Shown: one piece after another, positions 31,101 to 42,585 of the stretch | How positions within the stretch are numbered: the first letter of the stretch is position 1 | Layout of the letters: the number at the start of each line of letters is the position of its first letter | Source of the DNA: Xestospongia muta | Lineage: Eukaryota > Porifera > Demospongiae > Haplosclerida > Petrosiidae | Reading direction: 5' to 3' | Assembly: GCA_963693285.1 (NCBI GenBank) | Contig: OY848925.1 | Coordinates: forward strand, 1,590,932-1,654,931 | DNA length: 64,000 nt | Position numbers and translations under genes: made by a program | The notes under the pieces: generated by a model | The model's input: the letters and a program-made list of their open reading frames with translations, nothing else | Told to the model about the DNA's origin: nothing | The model's database searches: none

Positions 31101-32277
31101 TACACTTATATATCTTGTGTATATTAGGAATTCAGAAATGCTTGTAGCTATTATAAGAATGTAACTTTATAAGAGGTATATATTCTGTTCATTATTAAAT
31201 TAAATTTGATTTGATGATCAACATAATAATAGTCTTATTCTAAAGTCATTGTTTCACTTATTATTGTTATTAGTAAAAGATAAACTAAAGCTATGTTATG
31301 TTCCTTGTATGTATCACTTGTACTTACATTCAGAAATCTCTTTTCCACTTCTGTAATAATAGATATCCGTGACCATCCATAGAACTTGATAACAGTAGCC
31401 AAGGTTTGAATAACATGTTCATCAGAAGGATATAGTTGGTAGTAGTTCATTGATTGTTTAACAATGTCTGGTGTGTATGATATCTAGTGTGACAAACACA
31501 TGACGTTGTAAACTGAACAAATTAACATTCCAGCATATATAGCATATCTAATTAGTTGGCATTGAATTACTTATAGAACAGATTTGGATTAGATATAGTA
31601 TGCTTTCTCACTATCTTTTCCTATTATTTATTTTATGTTAGTACTTTCCCATTTGCCAGGTTACAAGTAATTTGACTTCTTAAGCCTTCTTACATCTATT
31701 TTATAAACAATAAAATATTAGTAAAATCATGTCTGGCTATGTACACGAAAGTTCATTGTAGACAGATTAAAAGATTTGACAGCTAAATAAAAGATTAATA
31801 TTAACTATTTCCTTTTACTTTTTGTAAATAAATCTTGTCTATAATCTTACCAATAGTAAATTCTGATATTCAGCTATATCCATCAGAGTATCAGTGACTG
31901 GAGAACAGCCTCCACCAATAATAGCTATCAGAGGTTGTGATAGTATAGGATTTGTGATGTACTTAAGTGTCTTTTTAATAGTAGATGATTCATTGCACTG
32001 TTTACATAGACAGATCAACCTATAGTAACTCCACAATTATGATAATATAGTATTATGTAACCTTTGCATCAAGTTTTGCCTTTATCATTAGAGCATATCC
32101 TGATAATATATCTTCATACTCAATATCTTCTATTGCCTCTTGAACACCATCTAGCACTTCAGTAGAATTGTATCGAGGTGAGTTAGAATACACAAGTAGA
32201 AGTCCAAGACTATGAGGAGATCCTTTAGCAACTAGGGTACATACCCATACAAGAATGAGAATGAGAAAGAAACACAT
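28153..32277 (-). CDS. Receptor A: GABA-B-type class C GPCR, 15 exons, about 742 aa
   Basis: Exons from the 5' end: 32062-32277, 31851-31997, 31328-31483, 30911-31015, 30797-30862, 30564-30719, 30304-30513, 30159-30228, 29762-29848, 29574-29718, 29386-29512, 29225-29332, 29024-29167, 28598-28921, 28153-28320. All phases join and no internal stop was found. Exon 1 gives a signal peptide then SPHSLGLLLVYS. Exons 1-8 form the periplasmic-binding-like (Venus flytrap) ligand domain. There is no nine-cysteine domain before the membrane part, as in GABA-B and unlike mGluR. Family marks: WPVGLPPDGSP before TM1, RLTSPNLNYF at loop 1/TM2, LTDKHLLIIV at TM4, and the TM7 end LTFIPK. The tail is short and has no clear coiled coil. 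Intron 14 (277 bp) is mostly one palindromic element. The ligand is unknown. The exact end of exon 15 is uncertain. Confidence 0.9.
28340..28567. mobile_element. Palindromic MITE-like element, copy 2, in receptor A intron 14
   Basis: Begins tgtgacctgatttgcaaaaa and ends with tctaaatcaagtcaca. The arms include gggaccacttctg and cagaagtggtccct. The inner palindrome is around aaacagttttgtatacatac. It takes up about 228 of the 277 bp of the intron. Confidence 0.85.
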
Positions 32278-33628
32278 TATGCATTAGATTTATGATTGCT
32301 GTCTAAAGTATTCTAGTTATTATAATTATCATCCAATACGTGCACGAAATACGTCATAATACTTTATACAAGGTATTTAAACTTTAATTTGTGTAACATA
32401 ATAATAATAGAGGCGTGTACTGACGAGTTGGATCTACTGTTTTAATTAAGATACCTCAGGTATGTTCAGGTCATAAGTTTTTCCACTTATTATGCTCTTT
32501 AGGAGCAAGAAACTATCGTCTGTTGATACATATTCTTCATATTGATGTTTGTCAGCTGTTATTAGAAGCAGGCCCATTTATGAATTCAGATAATATATAT
32601 GTGTATGTGTGTGACATTATATATATATAAATAATATTATTTTAATTATCCCATTTTATTGATGGTACTCTTGTCTTGTTCAGACTAGAACAGCAATTAC
32701 ATTTTTTTCTTTTAGACTAGCAATTGATTGATAGCATATAAGTTGCTGTAGTTAGTGATTATGTAAAGATTACTAATGCACTGAGAGGTTCAGACAAGGT
32801 TCTAACCTTATACTTAATACACAGACTGCATATGTACCATATGCTTTAAGTCAGAATAGAAACTAGATACATGTATATCTTATACATTTCTTTATGATTA
32901 AAATGCTTGATGAAAAATAACAGAGAGTGGAGAGAAGAGAGTGTTAATGTATTAAGACTATAGACTTGACGAGTATGTGATAAGGCAAAACGATTGAGAG
33001 ATACTAAAGAACTAAAAATTAAAGACAATGTTTCTAAGTTGTTTAGACCACATTTCAAGTTGTATAGTATACTGATTGAATGAAACTATTAACAATCTAG
33101 TTTTGTTTCCAAAATCAAGTAGTTATCTCCGAAGTTTCAGCTAGTATGTAGCAGTCTAGTCAGTTAGTAACTTCATGCCACATTCTTAACCTCATTACAA
33201 ATTCAAGACATCAAAATTTAGAGTGTTTATTAGTCTGACAGTATACAATGTATAAGTATTACTATTGAGAATGCATGGTTATTATATATGGTTCAATGCC
33301 TCCCTCTCTTTCTCTCTCCTAAATGTATTTAAACATAATATAAGCAACTTGCATTAAGTACCTTTTATATATCATATTATGAGGTACAGTTTGTGCTTGA
33401 TCAGGTTTTTATTTATATATTTGATAGGTGTGGCTTAACTATACACTTACAAACTTGTTTTAAGTAAAAATATCTTGACGATTACAAAACACAAGTTATA
33501 TTATTGGAATTATCCCATACAATGATTGTGTTTTACAAGATTAAAACAAGATAACAACACTTGTGTATCATTAGGTCTAGATTAGTCAATTGAAATCAAT
33601 TGATGAGAATGTTTTGTTTGTGTGGACT
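32278..33628. other. Spacer between receptors A and B
   Basis: Contains the upstream region of receptor A and the 3' flank of receptor B, plus a short TG/TA-rich stretch near 32597-32632. The minus-strand open frame at 32846-33058 shows no recognisable domain and no splice partner. No glycosyltransferase remnant was recognised here, unlike the later spacers. Confidence 0.55.
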
Positions 33629-36600
33629 TCACCTAAAATAAGAAGTATATAATGAATCAATGATATACATATACATTTTACTTAAAAAATATCTTGCCCT
33701 ACAAGTTATATTAATCAGAATTAAATAAAAATTACCTTGATCTTCTTTACCAGATAATCCAATTTGTGGCGTATGGATAATGTAATCCTCAAACACATTA
33801 TCACCATCTGGGTCTTTATATAAGGACCACATCTAATCATTATATACAATAAATTGACAAGGAATGAAATAGACAACCTTTGGGACAAATGTCAAGATTA
33901 TAGTACCAGTTGCTCCCAACATCAATGATGTTACCATAAAACCATCTCCAATATTACTGTAGTCTCCAAGAAAATATAAAAAGACCATAGTGGCAATGTA
34001 ACTCATAGATACAATGAAGACAATATCAATCACATCTTTAGAATCATTGATTGCCTTTATTGTAACATTACGAATTTTGAGAGCCAATATTACAGCTATA
34101 ACTTCAAGAATTCCAATGTAAATAATAAGAATGACTGCCCAAATAAAAGAGATTGTTGTGAAACAATTTATTCCATAATATTCAACAAGAATCCCTTTTT
34201 CCTAAAATAACAAAAAAGAGTTTCTCAATAAATATTTCTTAAATTTGCTCACATTTTTTTCTGGAGGATATTCCTTGTCTTTATCATAATATGGACTAGG
34301 CCTTGTTTGTGGAATAGCTGTCCCAATTGTTAGTAATAGTATGACAATAGACTCAATGATAAGAACTATTATTAATAGATGCTTGTCTGTCAATATCTAA
34401 AACAATAATTATTCAATTATTAATCGATTATTTAAATATTATATTACTTTCTTTTTAGAAGTTGGGTTATTAAATATGTAATGGATCCTCATAAGTTTAG
34501 CCAAGACTGGTCCAAAGACCAATGCCATTCCAACAATTTGTGCCCAAGGGATTGCCTATAACATGTGACTTAGTGAATTATATACGAGTGCAATCACCCC
34601 ATTCATAGTTGACTATATTATTTGCTTACTGCACAAGAAAATTTCCAAAATGTCTCATTCTCAGTTATACCAAGATGAAAGAATGTTGAAGTATAAAGTA
34701 ATAATACACCAGTGATAATAAAGTAGTTGAGATTAGGACTAGTAAGACGAACAATCCTATTAACAATCATAATAACTCATAATTAATAATATGATTGAAC
34801 ATATACCTCCTTTTCCTAAAAACAATGTTGAATATTAAACAGATAATTGAGAATATAATACCAAGTGATGACCATAAATACATAATGGCCACTAGTACAG
34901 TTGTGCGGGCTACTTTTACTTGTATAGGAGAGCCATCAGGTGGTGGACCAACTATAGAAATGTTTAACATAGTCAGGATATGATTTCACTTCGTACCTGG
35001 CCAAACAGTAGAATTGTCCTCATTAGGTAAATAAAGTATATGATTACTGGTTATGTTGATAGTAGCATACTTTATTAATGAATCTATATGCAAAAATAAA
35101 AACCAATTAATATATGTGACCTGATTTGCAATAAGGGACCACTTCTGGTAAAGTATTTGTGACCTGATTTGTAAAAAAGGACCATTGTTAAAACATCCTA
35201 AAAATTGGTTTTGTATACATACAGTTGTTATATATACATAATGATCCATGGGAACCATATGTATACAAACTGTTCTTTGATGTGTTTTAACAGTGGTTCC
35301 TTTTCATAAGTTAGGTCATAAAAGTTTTGACAAAAGTGGTCCCTTGTTGTAAATCAGGTCATATATTATAATTCTTTTATATATATATATATGATCCACT
35401 CACAATTTCTATGTTGCAATAGATATATTCTTCCTAATGTTCTAATTCCATTAGTAGTAAATGCTACATTACCCTATATGTGCAATGATTATTTTAAAGT
35501 ATAGAGTCAAGAGAAAAATAAGAAAATAGTTTATCAACTCACTGATTTTCCTATGAACTCAGTGTTCAATAAATTATATCTTAGTAGACAGTCAGTACCA
35601 GTAGTCCTGTTATATAATGGAGTGAATGGTCCTATACAGTTAGTCTCATTAACTGTATTGTCATTAATCATATTTAGAGTTGAATTCAAAGCTAGTCCAA
35701 GACTCCAAACAGCATCATAACCATAAGATGAAATACTGGATCTCTCATCTTCCTATAGACATATAGTACTTTATATTATAGTCACTTACAATATACACTT
35801 ACTTCAGTATATTGTTGTACAACTATCCCTCTCTCTACTACTTTAGTAAGTTGTTGTGTAGTACAGTGTACATTAGGATCAGATAAGAGCCAGTCTTCAT
35901 TATACCATCCATGTAGTAACCAACCATAATCAGGATAATAGATCCCTCTACTGTATGCCTATAGATGAGATATGGATAAAAGATTAATTTTATAAGAAGC
36001 TTAACATTTCTATAAAACAATAAACTTCATCTCCATGGTCAAAATATGTGGTAATGACTTCTTGTGTGCATACATTTCTAGTATTTTATTACCTCACATA
36101 AAATCTTTCTTGATGTTTCAATGAATGTATTAAGAAACATTATTCTAGCATCACTGACCTATATAAATTAAGTTCTAAAACATTAACAGCTTAACAGTAC
36201 AAAACATACAAACAGATCTTTAATATCTGAAACATTCTCATGTGACCAAACACGAACTGTATTAAGTACACTGATATTGTGAACTGCCAGACTTTGTTTT
36301 AGCTGATGTTCTAGCTGTATAAATAGTAATAATGTGAGAGATGAATAACTTTATCTAAAATATATCTTTGTCATGCCAAAATGTTCAATGACTCTAACAA
36401 TATTAATAGAAGCATGTGGGTGTAGAGATAATGTTAACAGCAATTTGGCTTCTGTTTAATTCTTAGAAAAATTATATGGGTAACCTAAGCTACCCTACTC
36501 GTACTACAAGTGTAAGCCAAGTGAGATTATTTAACAGAATTCTCTTCCTGTTACTGAGAAGCTTGAGGTAGATACTTCATTTTTATAAACATCTTCAATT

Positions 36601-38180
36601 TTATATACCTCATGTTTCTCATTAACATTACAGGGATGTTATTTAAATTGGTTAGTTATTTGAGGTTTCTACAGGAAATAGAGCACAAAGGATTCTAAAC
36701 GGGGTGAAGTCCTAGTATAGAGTTGCTAATAATAATATTGGAATTATATTTGATATAACTAAGAGCATTCATTAACTGATTAATGGAGTGTATGATAATG
36801 TCTTTGTGAAAATGAGTAATTAATAACACAAGTATAGAGACAGAAAAGACAACAATTATGGCAACCATGACATGTGATACAATTTTAAGGCATGAATTAT
36901 CATCAAAATACATTTTATACACCTAATCAGTAGATACTCCCAAACTAACTACTGTTATTACTTAGATATTTTCACTAACACAAAATTATATAAACAGTGA
37001 CAGAGATGTTCTTCATTAGAACTGGCGAAGGGCTTATTTTGAGATATTGTAGCTTTTAAATGTAATTAACATTTTGTCTTAATCAATAAGCAATTATATA
37101 TTATAGAATGGATAATAATATTTGCATTAATTATGTCAATACATATTGAAAATTTGCCAAATTAACTATTAGCTGATTTGAGTCAAAATATTTTGAAACC
37201 TTTAGCTTTAAAGTTACTATGCTATTGTGTTTCACATTATCCATTATTAAATTACATTGCAAAGATTCTTTGCAATGTAGGTAATGTCACTACTAACACA
37301 GACATCAAATATTATAGTATGCTAATAGCATATGGAATTATACATCATGTCTATATATAAACAAGATATGCATGATTTGATCTTGTACAGCTGAGTATCG
37401 GTACAATACATTGAAATATTTTAATTACTTCTAGAAATTTATTTTCCTCTTCTGTAATAATAGATATCTGTGACCATCCATAGAACTTGATAACAGTAAC
37501 CAACGTTTGAATAACATGTTCATCAGAAGGATATAGTTGGTAGTAGTTCATTGATTGTTTAACAGTGTCTGGTGTGTATGATATCTAGTGTGACAGACCA
37601 ATGTATCATTAACAATGAACAGACACTTATATCAACATAACGAAACTATAATTGTCCATGAAAGCAATAATATGATAAAGATACTAATGACCAAACTGAT
37701 GTATGAACACAATAGGAGAATAATAACTACACTGTACATTTATAATTAATCTTACCAGTGGTATATTCTGATATTCAGCTATATCAATCAGAGTATTAGT
37801 AGGTAGAGAACAGCCTCCTCTAATGATAGCTATCAGAGGTTGTGATGGTATGGGATTTGTGATGTACTTGAGTATCCCTTTAATACCAGAGGATTTATTG
37901 TACTGCAGATTTGAATTGAGACAAAAGTATTTGATTCATAAGAATGCTATTTTAATACTAGTACCTTTAAATCAATAATTTCTAACTTATAACCTGGTAC
38001 AATGTCTTCATACTCAACATCTTCAATTGATTCTTCAACACCATATACTGCTTCAGTAGAATTATACTGAGATAAATCAGAGTACACAAATAGAACTCCA
38101 AGACTATGAGGAGATCCTTTGACAACTGGTATACATATCCATATGAGAGTAGCTAAACAGAGAGCACTAGAAAAATACAT
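33629..38180 (-). CDS. Receptor B: GABA-B-type class C GPCR, 15 exons, about 754 aa
   Basis: Exons from the 5' end: 37965-38180, 37756-37902, 37429-37584, 36210-36314, 36093-36158, 35803-35958, 35543-35752, 35404-35473, 34997-35083, 34807-34951, 34630-34756, 34448-34555, 34253-34396, 33878-34201, 33629-33832. The first 14 match receptor A base for base in length. A start nine codons upstream (38207, MDSFLLKYK) is also in frame; 38180 is preferred because it matches the starts of A, C and E. The ligand domain has YNSTEAVYGVEESIEDVEYE and IIRGGCSLP. The TM part has VGPPPDGSP, SPNLNYF, LTDKHLL and LTFVPK. Intron 3 is expanded to 1.1 kb and intron 8 holds a palindromic element. The last exon reads 67 codons to its stop, but an extra splice after KEDQ is possible. 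It reads as an intact gene. Confidence 0.88.
35115..35362. mobile_element. Palindromic MITE-like element, copy 3, in receptor B intron 8
   Basis: Begins tgtgacctgatttgcaataa and ends with ttgtaaatcaggtcata. A second internal tgtgacctgatttg follows about 50 bp in, so each arm holds the terminal motif twice. Inner arms are ggttttgtatacatac and gtatacaaactgtt. It lies between exons 8 and 9. Confidence 0.85.
36695..36922 (-). other. Hydrophobic open frame inside receptor B intron 3
   Basis: A 75-codon frame starting MYKMYFDDNSCLK, with one strong membrane-like stretch (VAIIVVFSVSILVLLI), on the receptor strand. The first residues resemble the KYKMYF before the receptor signal peptide, so it may be a degenerate fragment or chance. 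I do not recognise it and no acceptor or donor clearly links it to receptor B. Confidence 0.2.
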
Positions 38181-38359
38181 TTTATATTTCAGAAGAAATG
38201 AATCCAATATAAACGTTAAATTTCCTAATAAATAGTATTATTTTACATAGGCGTGGTTTACTTAGAGTTAATAAGTATTTATTAATTATTCAGGAAACTA
38301 GTTACTGTCGTTAATTACTACAGCACTAAGAGGAACACCCACACACAATAAATACTTGT

Positions 38360-39988
38360 GTGGGTGTTATTAACTTCCTGTTTAAAATGTCTGTCTTTCC
38401 TCTTGTTTTGTTTGCCTATTATCGTCTTGTTAGTTTATCCTCAAGTGATAACTCTCTTCCATCCACAACAAGTCCATCATTTAACAAAGACAAACACAAT
38501 GATACCAAACTGTCTATTTTGTTTCTACACTCAACCTATCCAGCCCATTTTTTTCCTCTGGTAGCACTGGGAGCTGAGCTAGTAAGCAGAGGTCATCGAG
38601 TGACAACAATGGGACCAACCACTGAAGGATATGAACATCTTCCCACATTAGCTAAGTCAAATGGTATGGAATACATAACAGCTGATTTCATTCCTCGCTG
38701 GGTGTACAAAATGTCAACTGAGACCAGTAAACATGAAGGGAATGCCAATTTTCTCATATTTATGTACAACATAACTCAGATGTTATCCAATTTTAGTAAA
38801 GATGACGTCTACTTATTCAACATGAAGAAGTTTATTGATAAGATGAACAGCAGTGACTATGATTATATCATATCTGATGTTGCTGTTACACCTATTTTGT
38901 ATTATGTACAGAGAACTTGGAATACCAATAATATTATGGTCGTTATAACACCAACACCTTTTCAACCACAATATGTAGTACCATGGCCTTTTCCTAGAGC
39001 TCTTAGCCCTTTCACTGATAACATGTCATTTTTTGATCGCTTGCTTAATACTGTCATTTTTAATCCTATTGAGAGAGCTACTTTTTTACTAGTGGGTTAT
39101 TTGACATCCTTTATAGATGAACATCAACACTTTTTTGATTACAGTGTATCAATATTAATACAGCCTGTCCTGATAACTACAGTGTTTGGATTTGATTGGC
39201 CAAAAACTTTACTTCCTCTACAGCATTATATTGGACCTATGTTACTTCAACCATCACCTCCTTTAGACTCTAGTCTTGTTCAATGGTTATCAAACCACAC
39301 CCCAGATTCTAAGATCATTTACATTAGTATGGGTACAACAGGTGAGGTTACTAATACTATGGCAAAAGCCTTCATAGAACTTTCAAAGGAGTATTTCTTA
39401 GTATGGTCATTACGTGAATCTAACCACAATATACTCGATGGTTTAACAATCAACAAAGATCAAGTCTACCTTTCGTCCTGGATATCACAGGTTACAATGC
39501 TACAACACCCTTCCATAGCTCTAGCAATAATGCACTGTGGTATAACTAGTGTCCAAGAAGCATTGTACTATTCGTTACCTGTCATATGCTTTCCTAGTGC
39601 ATATGACCAGTTTGATACTGCACTTAGACTGGAGTCACAAGGTTTGGGAATACAGCTCATACCAAATAAGGTAACAGTGGAAATCATTGTTAATGCAGTT
39701 CACAAAGTTAGTACAGGTCATTATAAAGAGCAAGTAAGGAAAGTTAGTCGTTTATTAAGAGCTGGTGGAGGAGCTAAGATAGGTGCTTATCTAGTAGAAC
39801 TCTATGCTGATGTAGGTTATGATCATGGTATTCCATCATTTATACATTACAAATGGAACTGGATACAGTACTATAATATTGATGTTTGGATTGTGATAAT
39901 AAGTCTGGTCTTTGTCACATGTCTTGTTTGTAAAAAAATATGTGGTTTTTGTTTTAAATGTTGTCATCAAAAAAAGAAACAAGACTAA
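38360..39988 (+). CDS. UDP-glycosyltransferase (UGT family), single exon, 542 aa
   Basis: UGTs move a sugar from a UDP-sugar to small lipophilic acceptors in the ER. The frame is uninterrupted for 542 codons. A second start at 38387 (MSVFPLVLFAYYR) would also leave a signal segment. The N-terminal acceptor half contains LFLHSTYPAHFFPLVALGAEL and a GHRVTTMGP strand. The C-terminal donor half contains IIYISMGTTGE, YLSSWISQVTMLQHPSIALA and the UGT signature MHCGITSVQEALYYSLPVIC followed by FPSAYDQFD. A membrane segment (VWIVIISLVFVTCLVC) precedes a Cys/Lys-rich tail ending KKQD, a KKXX ER-retrieval signal. Lack of introns, among intron-rich neighbours, suggests a retrocopy origin or ancestral intron loss. 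It lies head-to-head with receptor B (180-bp gap). Sugar donor and substrate cannot be told. Confidence 0.94.
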   Translation: MGVINFLFKMSVFPLVLFAYYRLVSLSSSDNSLPSTTSPSFNKDKHNDTKLSILFLHSTYPAHFFPLVALGAELVSRGHRVTTMGPTTEGYEHLPTLAKSNGMEYITADFIPRWVYKMSTETSKHEGNANFLIFMYNITQMLSNFSKDDVYLFNMKKFIDKMNSSDYDYIISDVAVTPILYYVQRTWNTNNIMVVITPTPFQPQYVVPWPFPRALSPFTDNMSFFDRLLNTVIFNPIERATFLLVGYLTSFIDEHQHFFDYSVSILIQPVLITTVFGFDWPKTLLPLQHYIGPMLLQPSPPLDSSLVQWLSNHTPDSKIIYISMGTTGEVTNTMAKAFIELSKEYFLVWSLRESNHNILDGLTINKDQVYLSSWISQVTMLQHPSIALAIMHCGITSVQEALYYSLPVICFPSAYDQFDTALRLESQGLGIQLIPNKVTVEIIVNAVHKVSTGHYKEQVRKVSRLLRAGGGAKIGAYLVELYADVGYDHGIPSFIHYKWNWIQYYNIDVWIVIISLVFVTCLVCKKICGFCFKCCHQKKKQD

Positions 39989-40163
39989 TGATGTAATTTT
40001 TAATACATTGAGTGAAATTTATTTTTTCTTTTTGTTTATGAGTGCAATATTTTTATTATTAACAACAACACTAGTTTGTCTTCAACTGAACTGTTTGGTT
40101 CTCCTTTAATTATACCAATTACTACAGTCATTCAAAGGAGAAATACAAAATCCTTCAGAAATA
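39989..40163 (+). other. UGT 3' flank, source of array-wide remnants
   Basis: Sequence after the UGT stop. The stretch 40047-40155 (ttattattaacaacaacact, agtttgtctt, gtttggttctcc, ccaatt, aatacaaaatcc) recurs at about 42445-42580, 49845-49955, 59060-59175 and 62400-62510. It stops abruptly at about 40163, where receptor-intron sequence begins. Confidence 0.75.
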
Positions 40164-40471
40164 GTTATCATGTAATCAAAGATGTGGTGGAGAGAAGAAA
40201 TTCAATGTTTAGTCAAGTTTTGACTATGATACTTCCAGGCATATCCTATACTTATGAATCAGTATTATTTAGGTATTGCTGTGTCATGAAACATTATATA
40301 GTATTGAGAGGTTTTGATCAACTATTAATGACATTTTTAGTGTTTCTCTAGGCTACTGTCCCTACATTGCAATCACTACCTTATAACTAATAGAACTAAA
40401 CGATATGCATAATTTGATCTTGTACAGTTGAGTATGGTACAATACTGAATACATTGAAATGTTTCAATTAC
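40164..40471 (-). repeat. Intron-3 block of the receptor family
   Basis: Starts cagaaatagttatcatgtaa and runs to exon 3 of the fragment next door. Related blocks lie at about 47049-47331, 51957-52108, 55884-56190 and (shortened) 61225-61432. In C and E it forms the 3' end (gene sense) of intron 3. Here it adjoins UGT flank instead of receptor exons. Confidence 0.75.
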
Positions 40472-41168
40472 TTCTAGAAATTTATTTTCTACTTCTGTAA
40501 TAATAGATATCCGGGACCATCCATAGAACTTGATAACAGTAACCAAGGTCTGAATAACAGGTTTATCAGAAGGATATAGTTGGTAGTAGTTCATAGATTG
40601 TTTAACAGTGTCTGGTGTGTATGATATCTAGTGTGACAGACCAATGTATCATTAACAATGAACAGACACTTATATCAACATAATGAAACTATAATTGTCC
40701 ATGAAAGCAATAATATGACAAAACTGATGTATGAACACATTTGAGAATAATAACTGCTTCATTACACATTTATAATTAATCTTACTAGTGATATAAGTAG
40801 AGAACAGCCTCCACTAATGATAGCTATCAGAGGTTGTGATGGTATCGGATTTGTGATGTACTTGAGTATCCCTTTAATACCAAAGGATTTATTGTTCTGC
40901 AGATCTGAATTGAAGATAAAAGTATTTGATTTATAAGAATGCTATTCTTATACTAGTACCTTTAAATTAATTATTTCTAACTTATATCCTGGTACAATGT
41001 ATTCATACTCAACATCTTCAATTCCTTTTTCAACACCATCTACTGCTTCAGTAAAATTATACTGAGATAACTCAGAGTACACAAATAGAACTCCAAGACT
41101 ATGAGGAGATCCTTTGACAACTGGTATACATATCCATATGAGAGTAGTTAAACAGAGAGCACTAGAAA
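40472..41168 (-). pseudogene. Receptor fragment: exons 1-3 only
   Basis: Exon 3 (40472-40627) is open and matches the family (SMNYYQLYPSDKPVIQTLVT). Exon 2 (to 40896) has lost about 40 bp near its donor end, where the GGCS region runs directly into a shortened tail. Exon 1 (40960 to about 41168) is recognisable (SPHSLGVLFVYSELSQYNFT) but its start codon reads ACG and one T is missing in the signal-peptide part. Exons 4-15 are absent; UGT flank and intron-3 block follow instead. It is a deletion remnant, not a functional gene. Confidence 0.85.
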
Positions 41169-41387
41169 TACGTTTTGCCTAACCTAAGACTAACAAGTGA
41201 CATTTATTAATTATAAGTGTGACTACATAAATACTATTGAAGATATACCACTGAACATTGTAAGTATATACAGTCTAATGTAGATCTTATAATCAGTGTT
41301 AGCTTTTTAATAATAATCATTTGATTTTGAAACTATACCTATCTTGTGTTAATTGATCAATCATATTGTAAAGTATATACTCAGCTA

Positions 41388-41605
41388 ACTAAGTATAACA
41401 TTTCCATATTCCAATATTCTAGGAAAGATAAAAAATGTAACCATGGTTGACCAGACTTGGTCCTCATCCAACCAAGTACAACATTTACATACTTCGATAT
41501 TGTAGGAAAGATAAAAAATGTAATCGTGGTTGACCAGACTTGGTCCTCATCCAACTAAGTACAACATTTACATACTTCGATATTCTAGGAAAGATACATG
41601 GCACA
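41388..41605. repeat. Tandem repeat, about 2.5 units of 85 bp
   Basis: Units contain aagtacaacatttacatact, tcgatattctaggaaagata, aaaaatgtaa and gttgaccagacttggtcctc atccaac in order. The third unit is cut off after 'gaaagata'. It lies between two receptor fragments. Confidence 0.85.
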
Positions 41606-41759
41606 TTGCTATGTTAAGTAACACATTACACATAGTTGGTAATCCCTTATATAATGTACATACATTAAACAAACATGATGTCAAAATAGTACCACTTCAA
41701 TTACTACAAAACACTAATATTAGCAGCTACAAAACTCCTGACTGATCAAAAAACAAAAA

Positions 41760-42107
41760 CCAGTGGTATATTCTGATATTCAGCTATATCTATCAGAGGA
41801 TCAGTAGATAGAGAACAACCTCCACTAATGATAGCTATCAGAGGTTGTAATAGTATGGGATTTGTGATGTACTTGAGTATCCCTTTAATACCAGAGGATT
41901 TTTTGTACTGCAGATTTAAATTGAAGATTGAAGTATTTGATTCATAAGAGTGATATTTTATACTAGTATCTTTAAATCAATAATTTTAAATTTATATCCT
42001 GGTACAATGTCTTCATACTCAACATCTTCGATTGATTTTTCAACACTATTTACTGCTTCAGTAGAATTATACTGAGATACGTCAGAGTACACAAATAGAG
42101 CCCTATG
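41760..42107 (-). pseudogene. Receptor fragment: exons 1-2, signal peptide missing
   Basis: Exon 2 (41761 to about 41907) keeps the family reading including ISGGCSLSTD. Exon 1 (about 41971-42107) reads up to the LFVYSDVSQYNS region and then breaks off before the signal peptide, at 'ccctatggtcctg'. No other exons of this unit are present. It is an isolated N-terminal remnant from another copy of the unit. Confidence 0.8.
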
Positions 42108-42119
42108 GTCCTGTTGAAA

Positions 42120-42140
42120 TAATAATAATAATAATTATAA
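42120..42140. repeat. (AAT)n microsatellite
   Basis: Short AAT/ATA run at the truncated edge of the preceding receptor fragment. Confidence 0.6.
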
Positions 42141-42365
42141 TAATATTTAAAAATGTGTGATAATGTTTGGGACATACATAAAGATAGTCACACGGCTCAA
42201 AATTAAAGTTTGATATGTATGTTACTAGTTCAGTGACATACTGCATATACTTTAGTCCATTAGTAGAACTGATGTAACTATGTTTGAAACTATATGTACT
42301 CCTTTGTTACATTCTTCTTCTTCAAACACACTCTTAACATCAGGATCTTTGTATGAGGAGCACAT

Positions 42366-42585
42366 AATATATATGGGTACAACTAGTAAAGTTACTGACA
42401 ATATAAGTCTGGCCTTTGTCACCTGTCCCTTTATGCATACAGTATTTTATTATCAACATTATCAACAACAACACTAGTTTGTCTTTACCTGAACGTTTTG
42501 GTTCTCCATTAATTTTACCAATTAATGCACTTACTCAATTAAGAAAGAAGTTAGGGATATATAAAATCCTACCTAATTATAATTT
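42366..42585 (+). pseudogene. UGT pseudogene with large internal deletion
   Basis: Bases 42371-42400 (atgggtacaactagtaaagt, tactgacaat) match the UGT gene at about 39331-39358 (the SMGTTGE region). Bases 42401-42430 (ataagtctggcctttgtcac) match the UGT membrane segment at about 39899-39925. The ~540 bp between them, including the donor-binding signature, are missing. The UGT 3' flank follows from about 42445. It is therefore a decayed UGT copy in the same orientation and position relative to a receptor as the intact gene. Confidence 0.8.
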
